A stretch of 64,000 nucleotides of DNA from Spirosoma sp. KCTC 42546 (GCF_006965485.1 NZ_CP041360.1:248001-312000); one strand, 5' to 3'. Numbered from the stretch's first letter, positions 35,082 to 44,842 are shown. Notes: generated from the letters alone by a model not told the origin. Made by a program: numbers and translations.

Positions 35082-35789
35082 TTAGTTGAATCCGTCGTAA
35101 TAGGCTAGTGCACTAACCAACTCATGAACGGTAATTTTCTTTTTGGAAAAGTTATTGGGCAGACGCGTCGGTGGAACGGCCAAAACGTTCAGAACTGATT
35201 TCCGGGATAACTGAACAGGCCGAAGAGGTGTATTATCCTGTTGCTGGATATAAAAGCTCTTTTTTCGCAAGTACGTACCATCAAATGATTGCTCCAATGT
35301 ATAGGGTTCGTTGCTCACTGGCCGAAACGTGCATTTGTACTGGGCTAACAGACGGGTTTTTCCTGCATATAACACCCGATAATAAATGCGTTTAGCTTTG
35401 TTGTTAAGCCGACTAACAAACTGCATATCATTGATGGTGAAAGCCTCCGGCGAAATCACATGTGGAACTGAATCACCTGGAAACTGGCAGAGGACCTGAT
35501 TGGTCAACAAATTATACGCAATACCGCAGGGTATGAAGCTTTGAGAACCCACTACCTTGAAGCTGCCAATCTGCCAAATGGGATAGGTCAGGTATTCGCT
35601 ACCCAGATAAACCGTTTGGGAAAGCCCCTGTTTTCGATCCGTTCGATTAATCAGTAAACCGCTGGGGTCTGTATATGATTGACATATCGTAATGACCCGC
35701 TTCTGGTCGTCCTGCGAAACGACACATTGCCCATAACTAACGACTTGTAGTAAAGACAGCAATACGATAAGCAGACGTGAACGGGTCAT
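35082..35789 (-). CDS. exported hypothetical protein
   Basis: A 235-residue protein with a signal peptide (MTRSRLLIVLLSLLQVVSYG) and two Cys soon after (QCVVSQDDQKRVITIC). The body is strand-rich with no motif I know (SQTVYLGSEYLTYPIWQIGS, RIYYRVLYAGKTRLLAQYK). The Arg/Lys-rich C-terminal part includes SKKKITVHELVSALAYYDG. It sits on the minus strand upstream of Dabb. Function unknown. Confidence 0.75.
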   Translation of the reverse strand: MTRSRLLIVLLSLLQVVSYGQCVVSQDDQKRVITICQSYTDPSGLLINRTDRKQGLSQTVYLGSEYLTYPIWQIGSFKVVGSQSFIPCGIAYNLLTNQVLCQFPGDSVPHVISPEAFTINDMQFVSRLNNKAKRIYYRVLYAGKTRLLAQYKCTFRPVSNEPYTLEQSFDGTYLRKKSFYIQQQDNTPLRPVQLSRKSVLNVLAVPPTRLPNNFSKKKITVHELVSALAYYDGFN

Positions 35790-35947
35790 CGTAGAAATAA
35801 AAAAGCAGTGAAGAAACGTCTCGGGCTAACTTCTTTGGTGGAAGTAAGCGAGGAATTTATGAGAGCATAGGGTTTATACGAATCGCTGCTTTACACCCAG
35901 TAAAAAAGGTATAAAGCAGCCGCTTCGTAATGGTTGTTTTTTGAAGC

Positions 35948-36988
35948 TTAACTCAGTGCGTTCCGACAAAAGGCCACACATTTCTTCACTTCAGCTACCG
36001 CATTTGAACCCTCCGGTACCTTATACTCCAACTCGACCGTAGCGGGGAAGTTATATTTCTGGTCACGCATTAGCTTCAACACCGCGAGTAAGGGGGTATC
36101 GCCCTGGCCCCACGGTAAGTTTCCCTTGCCGTGATCAGCGGTTTGACGGTCTTTGATATGCATACTAGATATACGATCATGCTTTTGCTTGAGAAACACC
36201 AGCGGGTCGGGGTTTCCGGCTGCTACGTAATGGCCTAAGTCGAAGTTAATGGCATTCCCCGGCGATTGGGCAAGGGCCGTATCCCAGAACGTAGGTGTTT
36301 GCTGTTCATGCCCATGATAGCCTATCCGTAGGCCCTGTTTGTGCGCCATCGTCCCTAATTTAAGGGTTTGGGCATCATTGCTCGGATGCTCTACTGTGAC
36401 CTGATTGGCACCCAGCAGTTTAGCTGCCTTCAAGCCGTATTCAATCTCGGCGTCCGAATTTTGCATGCCAAACGTATCAGGCTTAAATCCGTAAATTTTT
36501 ACCCCGGCCTGATTATACATTTTGCGCACTTGTTCAAATTTATCCATAGGTGCCGAGAGCCGCCATTTGGCTACACTCTCCCGGTACGCTTTCATTTGCG
36601 CATCCGCATCGGCTAGTTGTTTCTTTTCGTCTTCGGTGAGTTCCTGCTTCTCCCGTCGTTTCCGCATCAACGGAAAAATAGCCTGCATGTTAACCGAATT
36701 TTTTGGCGCACCGGCGAATGATTCGGCAGGGCCACCCATCAATTCAATGGCACTTATTCCAGAATCCAGTACGTACTGTAGAGTGGCTTCGGCACTTTGG
36801 TCGGGCATATCCCGAAATGAATAGGTGATGACGCCAATCTGTACGCCGTCGATCAACGAATTCGGTTTATCGCCAAGGCTACGGATAAGGGCTGGCGCGC
36901 CAAACAGTTTTTGGCTACCAACAACTGCGGTTGACAGAAGGGCTGCCGTAGTGCCTAAAAACTGACGGCGTGTAGGTTGATTTTTCAT
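35948..36988 (-). CDS. Tat-exported sugar phosphate isomerase/epimerase-like TIM barrel
   Basis: A 346-residue protein with a twin-arginine signal (MKNQPTRRQFLGTTAALLST). The AP-endonuclease-2-type TIM barrel carries metal-binding segments: QVTVEHPSND, NAINFDLGHYVAAG, SSMHIKDRQTAD and ATVELEYKVPEG. This family includes xylose isomerase-like and 3-keto-sugar-processing enzymes. The stop is followed by no close neighbour leftward; upstream, 46 bases on the minus strand, is the large cytochrome/propeller protein, so the two are probably one operon. Confidence 0.85.
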   Translation of the reverse strand: MKNQPTRRQFLGTTAALLSTAVVGSQKLFGAPALIRSLGDKPNSLIDGVQIGVITYSFRDMPDQSAEATLQYVLDSGISAIELMGGPAESFAGAPKNSVNMQAIFPLMRKRREKQELTEDEKKQLADADAQMKAYRESVAKWRLSAPMDKFEQVRKMYNQAGVKIYGFKPDTFGMQNSDAEIEYGLKAAKLLGANQVTVEHPSNDAQTLKLGTMAHKQGLRIGYHGHEQQTPTFWDTALAQSPGNAINFDLGHYVAAGNPDPLVFLKQKHDRISSMHIKDRQTADHGKGNLPWGQGDTPLLAVLKLMRDQKYNFPATVELEYKVPEGSNAVAEVKKCVAFCRNALS

Positions 36989-37034
36989 GGTTTAATGCTG
37001 TATAATGGATTGGATTTCAGGAATATAAAAGCGT

Positions 37035-39818
37035 TTATTGTTGCGAAAATACTTTTAGCTGAGCCATTGACCACGGAATGTCATCCGGCTCATTTGCTAA
37101 GCTCTCGCGCAATTGCATCCTTAGAAATTTAGCTTTAACCCCATTCAACGAAATGGTATTATCGCCCTCAACACCCTTTACTTCGGGTAGTGCTTCCCGC
37201 CAGGTTTTACCATCAGAAGAAACCTCAATAGCGAACGCTCTGGGGTAGTTCTGGATAAATGGTATTGTCATGGTTGCCATCGGTTGTCCCGGTTTTGGCC
37301 GCCAGCCTTTCTTTATCGTTTGCGATGCGGTGAAACGCAATTCGGCTACGTTGATCTCTTTGGGAAATTCAAGTTGATACCACATACCTTTTTCCTGTCG
37401 GCCACCCGTCGACCAGCCCTCGTAGGTAAAGGCACTTGCGGGCGAGACATTGCCGCCAATCCGGGTAGATGCCGTATGGCTAGCCGTTGTGGTCAACGAT
37501 TGTGGTTGTAGTTCATAAGGTGTTGATTTCAGGAGTTGAGCATACTGATAGGCTCCTTTTTGATCCGCCGTTTTTTTACGAACCGTTGCTACCTGTTGCG
37601 GTGAAATCAATGACGCATCATTTGACAGCCCATTCCGAATGTACGAAAGTACGTCGGCTACCCACTCATCGGATTGCTCTTTCATACTGGCCATCATGCC
37701 ACCAGAGTAGGTTTTACCGTCAATGGCGCCTTCCAGACCATGCAAAACAACGCGAATTGCGTATTCTGGATGCGACTGTATGTGTTGCGAGCCCGCTAAG
37801 GCCGGAGCCAGCAATCGTCCGTTTCCTGCCGGTGTGCCCATCCCGTTATTTCCATGGCATTGCGAACATAATTCGTTGTAAATCAACGCGCCACGCTCCA
37901 CTTGTGCTTTCTGATTGGCACTTAGTTCTGATGCCCCGAATGGACCCATATTCCGTTGCTTTGGCGGGGTCAGAATTTGCTCACCAACCAGTTTGACACC
38001 CGCAGCTTTATTGATGGTAATAGCCGACTTGATACCATCTTCTAATCCGGGTAGTTTCAAAAACTTGGCGGAAAGCATAGCCTGAATCTGAACGTCGGTG
38101 TCGGTATCGGCTAATGCTCGTTTATAATCAGCTTCCAGCGGAGTGCCGCCTGCTTTGTAAAGACTTTCTCCTGCACGAAGCGCCTGTATACGTAGGCGGG
38201 GGTTGGTATCGTTCAATAGTTTTTGCACCACACTCGTTTTTAGTGCGCCAAGCCCTTCCAGTGTCCACAACGCGTGCGTTCTGGCTAGTGTATTTTTATC
38301 TGTAAGTGCCATTGTGGTCAACTGGGGCACTACAGACAAATCTTTCCGCTGCACCAGAACCTGTTGGGCCAAATCGCGCCACCAGCCATTAGGGTGTGTT
38401 AGATGCTTCACTAAATCGGCCGACTTTTCCGTATACATGTTGGGGCGAGTTTTATCCCGTTCTTTACCCTCGTAGGTAATGCGCCAGATTCGGCCCAGAC
38501 CCACGACTTTATCTAATTGATACTGCTCTATTTTAGTCCGCAGATAAGTACCCTTTTGGGTCCATTGGCCTTCCTGAATAATGCCATGATACATATCCGT
38601 AATGTACAGCGTACCGTCAGGAGCAGTGGTCATATCAATGGGACGAAACAGTGGATCGGTCGAACGCAGGAACTCGGATTGTTGATCCTGGTAAACGTTG
38701 TGCAGTGTAGTCAGGCCCTCGGTTACTACTGGCTTGACCTGGCGAACAATTCGGGCTACGGGTTCACCATAAAAATACTCTCCTTTTAAGTCGGCAGGAA
38801 GTCGGTCACCACGATACACATCATTCCCGGCGGCCCCTGTTACGTGATTCAGTGAGCCATCAGGTTGGCGAACCTCATCCATGCCACCCTGCATGTCGGC
38901 CAGTTTTACGGCAGCACCCCAGGGTACGTCAAAGCCTTTGGCAAATTCGTTGGGTACTTCGAAATTACCGTAGTGGATGGGGAACTGGAAATAAGAAGGC
39001 AGGCCACTTGCTCCACCCTGAAACCATAATTTACCGTCATCATCGTGGGTAATGCCCCATTGAGCCCTGTTAAAGCCTGTTTTCTCACGAATGACCCCGT
39101 TGGGTGTTTCTCGTACCCGGAACGCGTTAACCGTGCTGTATAGCCAGTTGTCCATTCCCCAGTACATAAAAGCCTGCTGATGCTCCACATTGCCCGAACG
39201 CCCATATTTATTGGTAAACAGTTCTTTCTTATCGGCCTTACCATCGCCATTGGTATCGGTGTATTTGTAGACATTGTCGGCATCCGATTCCATTGTCAGG
39301 ATGCAGTCTTTGCCATAAGGCAGCACAAAGCGGGGAAAAATCAGGTTATCGACAAAGGCTGTTCCCGTTTCGTAGACGCCATCGTTGTTTTTGTCTTCCC
39401 ACCGGGAAATCCGGCTTGTTGGCTTCAACTCGTCTTTTGAGTCGGCCGTGAGCATATACGTTCGAAGTTCCAGCACGTACATCCGTCCATTGCCATCGAA
39501 GGAAATAGCAGCTGGTTGCTGTATGGCGGGTTCGGTCAGAACAGGTTCAATTTTGTAGCCCGGTGGTAATAGAAAAAGCTTAGCCTCCTCCGCTGGTGAC
39601 AAGGGCTGAACAGGTGCTTTAGCCTCTAAATCAACGCCTTTCCAATCCGGGTCTTCGGGGTTAGCGCCTTCTGGTAATTTGGGTTTAGGAAGAGTATCAG
39701 CAACAAAAACGTTCTGCTGCAGTCTAATTTGCCGGATTGGGTCAGAACCAATAAATGACGATAAGGCAAGCGCGATCAGGGCGATTACCAGACTACTAAT
39801 AGAGATAGATTTTAACAT
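37035..39818 (-). CDS. membrane-anchored propeller, HEAT-repeat, cytochrome c and discoidin-like protein
   Basis: A 927-residue protein of the PVC-type/membrane-bound-dehydrogenase group that is frequent in Bacteroidota. An N-terminal membrane segment (MLKSISISSLVIALIALALS) is followed by a six-bladed propeller region about 70-430 (haem-binding/PQQ-type dehydrogenase-like), then HEAT-like repeats about 440-590. A cytochrome c domain with CSQCHG is near 650, and an F5/8-type discoidin domain about 790-927. It could pass electrons from an oxidised periplasmic sugar to the respiratory chain. The Met at 39818 is preferred to 39842, which only adds a few polar residues. Confidence 0.85.
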   Translation of the reverse strand: MLKSISISSLVIALIALALSSFIGSDPIRQIRLQQNVFVADTLPKPKLPEGANPEDPDWKGVDLEAKAPVQPLSPAEEAKLFLLPPGYKIEPVLTEPAIQQPAAISFDGNGRMYVLELRTYMLTADSKDELKPTSRISRWEDKNNDGVYETGTAFVDNLIFPRFVLPYGKDCILTMESDADNVYKYTDTNGDGKADKKELFTNKYGRSGNVEHQQAFMYWGMDNWLYSTVNAFRVRETPNGVIREKTGFNRAQWGITHDDDGKLWFQGGASGLPSYFQFPIHYGNFEVPNEFAKGFDVPWGAAVKLADMQGGMDEVRQPDGSLNHVTGAAGNDVYRGDRLPADLKGEYFYGEPVARIVRQVKPVVTEGLTTLHNVYQDQQSEFLRSTDPLFRPIDMTTAPDGTLYITDMYHGIIQEGQWTQKGTYLRTKIEQYQLDKVVGLGRIWRITYEGKERDKTRPNMYTEKSADLVKHLTHPNGWWRDLAQQVLVQRKDLSVVPQLTTMALTDKNTLARTHALWTLEGLGALKTSVVQKLLNDTNPRLRIQALRAGESLYKAGGTPLEADYKRALADTDTDVQIQAMLSAKFLKLPGLEDGIKSAITINKAAGVKLVGEQILTPPKQRNMGPFGASELSANQKAQVERGALIYNELCSQCHGNNGMGTPAGNGRLLAPALAGSQHIQSHPEYAIRVVLHGLEGAIDGKTYSGGMMASMKEQSDEWVADVLSYIRNGLSNDASLISPQQVATVRKKTADQKGAYQYAQLLKSTPYELQPQSLTTTASHTASTRIGGNVSPASAFTYEGWSTGGRQEKGMWYQLEFPKEINVAELRFTASQTIKKGWRPKPGQPMATMTIPFIQNYPRAFAIEVSSDGKTWREALPEVKGVEGDNTISLNGVKAKFLRMQLRESLANEPDDIPWSMAQLKVFSQQ

Positions 39819-39842
39819 AGTATCGAACCCCTGTTTCAACAT

Positions 39843-40627
39843 AAAATCTAGCCTAATTTCCGTAAACTAGCTAATCAAAGCAATACTTTTTCGTGCGAAT
39901 GTACAACTTCAATAGACTATCGAAGGCTAAACATCGACAGATATACCGTTTTAGTCGATAAATCAGTGTTCTTGGGTGCAATGAGGAGATAAGAGTTGAC
40001 ATAGCTAACGGCAACTGTTGATCAACGCAGTCTCTGCACAGGTTGGGAATGAGCAGGAGAATAGTCTAGAAAGAACGAACGTGGAGCCAATTATTGACCA
40101 AATTGATGGGTCCATTGATCACCCTATGAGGATTGATATAGGGAGGTTTGTGAAGGCCAGGAAAGCCTTTGGCGATACTTACCCGCGGCTGAGATGGCCA
40201 GCCGCCTGTTGAGCGTGAAGTGGTATCGGCTCCTATAGGAACCATAAAGCGGCTAGTGCTCGCCAATTTAGTTTCTATAGATTCTTTGGGTTCTATTCTG
40301 TTGCTAATCAGAATGCAAAGAATTCAAAGAATCTACCGCGCAGGTGGCCCCAAGAAACAATGGAATCCAGTTTGGCCAAGTACTAGTAGCGTATTCATAT
40401 TCATCCGTTGATAAAAAAATAAGGGCTAAATGCCCTTAATAAGTAGAACTTATCAGTTCAATAAAGAAAGGTGAACAGCACTTTGACTAAAGAGTTACGA
40501 AAAATGCAAGAGCCCTACTGCAAAGTCATGCTGCACAATGATTATACCGAACAGAATAGATTACTCCATATGACTCGATTCAAGAGCGCCAAACCGGCAC
40601 TTCCTCTATCGAACTGAATTTTTATGA
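39843..40627. other. 785-base intergenic region without a convincing gene
   Basis: Between the propeller protein and the Lrp gene I see no gene of ordinary size. A minus-strand frame at 40066-40266 is open by composition only. A small forward frame, GTG 40471 to TGA 40617 (ATG option 40504), reads MQEPYCKVMLHNDYTEQ from its ATG; the KVxLHNDYT run faintly recalls ClpS. A hairpin terminator for the minus strand lies at 40421-40437. Possible degraded gene or regulatory RNA. Confidence 0.4.
40415..40437 (-). terminator. minus-strand terminator downstream of the Lrp-type gene
   Basis: AAGGGC (40421-40426) pairs with GCCCTT (40432-40437), and the A-run to the left gives a T-run on the minus strand. 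It lies about 190 bases past the Lrp stop. Confidence 0.6.
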
Positions 40628-41098
40628 TCATGGAATTGGCAATACTTTGCTTTCCTTAAATGTAGACATGATCACCATCGTTTGGGTACTGGCCACCTCA
40701 TCAATTTCGTTGATGACATCGAGCATCAATGCCTGATAAGACGAAATGTCTTTCGCAATTACTTTCAACAGGAAATCGCCTGAACCGGTAATGTGGTGGC
40801 ATTCGATGATTTCAGGGATTTGATTAACCCGATCCACGAATGACATGGTGGTGTCCTTTTTGTGACCAACCAGCGTGACCATAACGAAGGTGGTAACGCC
40901 CAGGCCAATTTTTTCACGGTTTAGCTGCGCATGGTAACTCTGAATAATGCCCGAGGTTTCCAGTTTTTTTACACGTTCGAGTGTAGGAGCGGGCGAAAGG
41001 CCAATTTCTTTTGAAAGCTGTGCGTTGGTAATTTTAGCGTTGGCTTGCAGAATCTCTAATACGTTGCGATCTATCTGATCTAATTTATGAATTGACAT
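40628..41098 (-). CDS. Lrp/AsnC family transcriptional regulator
   Basis: A 156-residue regulator. The N-terminal winged HTH (about 5-50) includes IDRNVLEILQANAKITNAQL and the second helix IGLSPAPTLERVKKLE. The C-terminal RAM ligand-binding domain (about 65-150) has CHHITGSGDFLLKVIAKD. The family senses amino acids and binds as octamers. A -7 box TAGCTTTG on the minus strand lies 43 bases before the ATG. Its targets are unknown; no amino-acid operon adjoins it. Confidence 0.95.
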   Translation of the reverse strand: MSIHKLDQIDRNVLEILQANAKITNAQLSKEIGLSPAPTLERVKKLETSGIIQSYHAQLNREKIGLGVTTFVMVTLVGHKKDTTMSFVDRVNQIPEIIECHHITGSGDFLLKVIAKDISSYQALMLDVINEIDEVASTQTMVIMSTFKESKVLPIP

Positions 41099-41141
41099 AA
41101 ATGGAGGTTGTCTGTTGAATTAATTTATGTGCAGAACACTG

Positions 41142-41149
41142 CAAAGCTA
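41142..41149 (-). promoter_or_regulatory. putative -7 box of the Lrp-type gene
   Basis: TAGCTTTG on the minus strand, 43 bases before the ATG. No clear -33 box. Confidence 0.45.
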
Positions 41150-41384
41150 CTATCTTTTACGATAGAAAATTCTTTAAAACCTTTGAATTTTCAGAAAAGT
41201 CGAAACAAATGTTGCTAATATGCACCATAAACGGCACAAAATTAAGATTTATATAGTAGTTGCCAAATCCTATTTTTATCATGCGGTATGCATAATAATC
41301 CGTTACTCTTTTCTACAAAACAGCTTCTTCGATTTAATAGACTGATTATCGTGGAATAAGTAAGCCTTATGGACGTCTCTGTGC

Positions 41385-41423
41385 GGTATACTAGAGCGTA
41401 TAGTTTTTAGATTCTAGTATACC
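41385..41423. repeat. 11-bp inverted repeat upstream of the DUF2256 gene
   Basis: GGTATACTAGA (41385-41395) and TCTAGTATACC (41413-41423) are perfect reverse complements with a 17-base spacer. It sits in the 408-base gap between the Lrp-type gene and the DUF2256 gene, which otherwise shows nothing. A regulator site or RNA hairpin is possible. Confidence 0.6.
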
Positions 41424-41506
41424 GAATCACATTAACATTCGTATTTAGTAAGAATGGTAAGTAGATCGTGTTTAACCAGGTAAACGAGATAAGCGATGCT
41501 GGCTAT

Positions 41507-41677
41507 ATGAAAATGCGGAAGAAAGAAAATCTGCCAACAAAAACTTGCCCAGCCTGCAACCGCCCGTTTAGCTGGCGGAAAAAGTGGGAAAAAAATTGGG
41601 AGCATGTCATTTACTGTAGTGATGCATGTCGGGGAGTTAGTAAGCGGCTAAAAACAAGCCTAAATCCCAGTATATAG
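41507..41677 (+). CDS. DUF2256 family small Cys-rich protein
   Basis: A 56-residue protein with the family pattern TKTCPACNRPFSWRKKWEKNW, then the CSDACR pair, so four Cys in two CxxC-type pairs that could bind zinc. DUF2256 proteins are short and often near photolyase or cryptochrome genes; none is adjacent here. The ATG at 41507 is chosen over 41468, which would add 13 unrelated residues. Confidence 0.85.
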   Translation: MKMRKKENLPTKTCPACNRPFSWRKKWEKNWEHVIYCSDACRGVSKRLKTSLNPSI

Positions 41678-41699
41678 GTTGTCAAACTCGAACTATAGC

Positions 41700-41707
41700 T
41701 ACTTTTG
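41700..41707 (+). promoter_or_regulatory. -7 box of the GHL10 lipoprotein gene
   Basis: TACTTTTG, 21 bases before the ATG at 41729. It supports that start over the TTG at 41705, which lies within the box. Confidence 0.6.
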
Positions 41708-41728
41708 TTGATTAACCCATTCTCGGTA

Positions 41729-43432
41729 ATGCGTTCAATTGTTTATTCTTTCCTGCTGCTTACCATGTTTGTCTGGGGTAGCTGCCGTCAGGCAAAGCCC
41801 GTTCCTGTGGTTACAAGAAGGCCTCCCGTAAAGGCAGCACGTCCACAAGCTGGCCCAACTTCCCCCGTTGTTCAAAAGCCAGTTGTGGTTAAGACTACGC
41901 CACCTAAACCAGCAACCGTAGTGGTAACCGCCCCACTCGATTCTCTCGAAACGGAGGAGGAAACGTATCCAACACCACCACCGCCCAAACGTGAATTCCG
42001 GGCAGTATGGATTGCAACCGTTGATAATATTGACTGGCCAAGCAAAAAAGGATTGCCGGTTGCCGATCAGCAGCGCGAAATTCTGGCCATGTTTGACATG
42101 CATCAGCAAATGGGCCTGAACGCAGTGATTGTGCAGATTCGGTCGGCGGCCGATGCATTTTATGCAAAAAGTTCAGAGCCCTGGTCGGAGTGGCTAACGG
42201 GCCAGCAGGGATTGGCACCCGATCCCTTTTATGACCCGATGGAATTTATGATTGAGCAGGCGCATCAGCGTGGACTTGAGTTTCATGCCTGGTTCAACCT
42301 GGATCGGGCAACGTTCAGTAAAAATGCCAGTATAGCCCCAACCAATATCGTTTATCGAAAGCCGAACTGGTTATTAACCTATGGTGGTCGTAAACTCTTT
42401 AACCTCGGTATTCCTGAAGTCCGTTCCTATGTAGCTGGCATTGTGGCCAATGTAGTACGGGAGTATGATATTGATGGAATTCATTTCGATGATTATTTTT
42501 ATCCCTATGCTGAACCCGGCCAGATACTACGCGATGACAGCGTTTATCAGGCTAATTACAATGGGATGACCAAGGCCGATTGGCGCCGTGATAATGTAAA
42601 CAAACTCATTGCTGAACTTCGGGACTCAATTCGGGCTAATAAGCCATGGATAAAATTTGGGGTTAGCCCCTTTGGCATCTGGAAAAACCAGAATAATGAT
42701 CCCCAGGGCTCAGCTACCAATGGCGGGCAATCGTACTATGACAATTATGCTGATTCCCGAAAATGGGCGCGGGAAGGCTTAATTGACTACATAGTACCCC
42801 AGGTGTATTTCAGTTCGGAATTCGGGCGAGTACCGTATAAAAGCCTTGTAGATTGGTGGACGCGCAATACGGGTAAGGCACATCTGTATATTGGTCATGG
42901 CGCGTACCGGGTTGGCCGAGGGTCTGAGCGTGACCCAGGCTGGTCTCGAGCCACAGAATTTCCAAATCAAGTACGTTATAACCGCCAGCAGCAGGCGGTA
43001 CAAGGTAGCGTATTGTTCAGTGCCAAAAACTTAAAACTCAACCCGCTGGCATTCCGGGATTCGCTGCAAACAAATTTCTATCGCCACATGGCCTTAGTAC
43101 CTACTATGCCCTGGCTGGATAGTATTCCGCCCATGCCTCCCCGCGACCTGAAAGCGGCTATCATACCAGAAGGAGTAGAACTATTCTGGCAACAATCTGC
43201 CGAAGCTAGTGATGGGGATGGTGCCACTTCGTATCTTATTTATCGCTTTGAAGGAAGGCACCCGCGTCTACGCTTAGATGACCCCCGTCATATTGTAGCC
43301 CATTGCATTGGCGAGTCCACGACCCGTTTTGTCGATAAGACCGCTGATCCTAAGAAGAAATATGTGTATGCTATAACAGCCATAGACCGGCTTAAGAACG
43401 AAAGTCGGGAGGTTATTATAAAGGTACAGTAG
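41729..43432 (+). CDS. GHL10 family lipoprotein, DigH-like
   Basis: A 567-residue lipoprotein (FLLLTMFVWGSC lipobox, Cys20). A Pro/Thr-rich linker lies at about 20-85. The GHL10 (DUF187) barrel begins EFRAVWIATVDNIDWPSKKG and continues through IVQIRSAADAFY, DGIHFDDYFYPY and the FGVSPFGIW motif. A fibronectin-type-III-like domain closes the protein (about 470-567). E. coli DigH (YddW), a relative, cleaves denuded peptidoglycan at the septum, so a role in cell-wall turnover is likely. It ends directly against the convergent ispH stop. Confidence 0.85.
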   Translation: MRSIVYSFLLLTMFVWGSCRQAKPVPVVTRRPPVKAARPQAGPTSPVVQKPVVVKTTPPKPATVVVTAPLDSLETEEETYPTPPPPKREFRAVWIATVDNIDWPSKKGLPVADQQREILAMFDMHQQMGLNAVIVQIRSAADAFYAKSSEPWSEWLTGQQGLAPDPFYDPMEFMIEQAHQRGLEFHAWFNLDRATFSKNASIAPTNIVYRKPNWLLTYGGRKLFNLGIPEVRSYVAGIVANVVREYDIDGIHFDDYFYPYAEPGQILRDDSVYQANYNGMTKADWRRDNVNKLIAELRDSIRANKPWIKFGVSPFGIWKNQNNDPQGSATNGGQSYYDNYADSRKWAREGLIDYIVPQVYFSSEFGRVPYKSLVDWWTRNTGKAHLYIGHGAYRVGRGSERDPGWSRATEFPNQVRYNRQQQAVQGSVLFSAKNLKLNPLAFRDSLQTNFYRHMALVPTMPWLDSIPPMPPRDLKAAIIPEGVELFWQQSAEASDGDGATSYLIYRFEGRHPRLRLDDPRHIVAHCIGESTTRFVDKTADPKKKYVYAITAIDRLKNESREVIIKVQ

Positions 43433-44686
43433 TTACTGCATTACATTATCCATAACCTCGCCAATTGGGAGGGCATTAGGGAAAAAGCTGACGAGCTTAA
43501 GCAGAATGCCTTCCACTACGGCATCCGGGCAAGAAGCTCCACAGGTAAGCAATACCGTAACCGGATGAAAATCATCTGGTTGGGGTAAGAAGTTCTCCGT
43601 AACGACTTCCTGTTTCGTATGCCCATCGAAATGGCGAATAAGCTTATCGGATAGTATTTTCTGTTCTGATTCAATGAAATAGGTTGGTAGTTTCTCTTCG
43701 CAGAGTTCAACGATATGCGAGGTGTTGGATGAGTTATAGCCACCGGCTACAATGGCAAAATCGGCCCGGTCTGGAGAAGCGGGATAGGTGAGTAGGGTAT
43801 AAGTAGCGTCCTGGTTATCGTTGGTCGCATAGCATAACGTGTCTCGGGTATTGGCAAAGTGCGCTTCGGTTGAATCAGTATCCAGACCAAACTTCTGGAT
43901 CATTACCTGCTTTAAATAATCGGCAATGCTTTGTGTATCAGAGGCCAACATGGTGGTCTGGTTCACTACGCCAATGCGATCCAAATCACGGGTTGGGTCA
44001 AATTCCGCCGAATATTGTCCGGCGAACTCAGCGTAAAATTCCTCGGCAGGTAACTCGCCCAGAATGTATTTTGCCAGTCGTTGGGTCTGAGCCATGTCTT
44101 TTACGACAACCGTTGGAGCTGCTTCTTTACTGTGCGAAAAGGTAGCGCGCGTTTCTTCATGACTGGGTTTGCCATGGACAATAACTGTATAGTTTTTTTG
44201 TCCAATCTGTCCGGCTTTGTTCCATACTTTTTCAACAAATGGGCAGGTAGTATCATACTTAGCCACATCCAAGCCTAGAACTGACAATTGACTCTGCGTT
44301 TCCAGGGTTGTCCCGAATGCCGGGATAATCACGACATCATCAGACTTAAGCTCAGACCACGGAATAAGTTGACGCCCGCTGGTATCCATAATGAAGCGCA
44401 CGCCACGATCCTGTAAATCTGCATTAACATCAGGATTGTGAATCATCTCACTTAACAGAAATATTCGCTTGTCAGGATTTTCGGCAATGGCTTTATACGC
44501 AATTTCAACCGCATTTTCGACTCCATAGCAAAAGCCAAAGTGTCGGGCAATCAATATCCGAATTGGACCAAAATCGAGCAGGGTAGGGGTGAAGTCGCGC
44601 TTTAATTTATCCCGTTTCCGTCGAAATTCTTTCAGCGGAGTGATGATGCTACTGCGATAATATTCAGGTATATCAAACGATTTCAT
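43433..44686 (-). CDS. ispH: 4-hydroxy-3-methylbut-2-enyl diphosphate reductase, long form
   Basis: A 417-residue [4Fe-4S] enzyme of the MEP isoprenoid pathway, making IPP and DMAPP. Cluster Cys ligands are Cys53 (GFCYGVENAV), Cys148 (DTTCPFVEKV) and Cys382 or Cys386 (TCGASCPDAV). About 100 residues longer than E. coli IspH, as in cyanobacterial-type enzymes. The stop abuts the convergent GHL10 stop with no spacer. A possible -7 box (TAACTTTG, minus strand) lies at 44787-44794, about 100 bases upstream. Confidence 0.95.
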   Translation of the reverse strand: MKSFDIPEYYRSSIITPLKEFRRKRDKLKRDFTPTLLDFGPIRILIARHFGFCYGVENAVEIAYKAIAENPDKRIFLLSEMIHNPDVNADLQDRGVRFIMDTSGRQLIPWSELKSDDVVIIPAFGTTLETQSQLSVLGLDVAKYDTTCPFVEKVWNKAGQIGQKNYTVIVHGKPSHEETRATFSHSKEAAPTVVVKDMAQTQRLAKYILGELPAEEFYAEFAGQYSAEFDPTRDLDRIGVVNQTTMLASDTQSIADYLKQVMIQKFGLDTDSTEAHFANTRDTLCYATNDNQDATYTLLTYPASPDRADFAIVAGGYNSSNTSHIVELCEEKLPTYFIESEQKILSDKLIRHFDGHTKQEVVTENFLPQPDDFHPVTVLLTCGASCPDAVVEGILLKLVSFFPNALPIGEVMDNVMQ

Positions 44687-44842
44687 TACTAAGCGAGCAA
44701 ACGGGTAGCCGCTAACGTAGTTAGGCTGACCCTAAGAATGGTTATTACTACTTGAAGAACAGAAGCCTAAAACGCTTCGTTCAGTACAAAGTTAACGCCA
44801 AACGGTATTGATGTGTAGAAGAAGGCTCATACCCAAATAACT

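Noticed and set aside
40066..40266. Minus-strand frame in the 785-base gap
   Set aside because: Only 66 codons, no recognised motif or neighbour signal; kept as part of the gap description only.
41099..41506. Riboswitch or tmRNA/RNase P-like RNA in the Lrp-DUF2256 gap
   Set aside because: No consensus structure or motif recognised; only one inverted repeat is visible.
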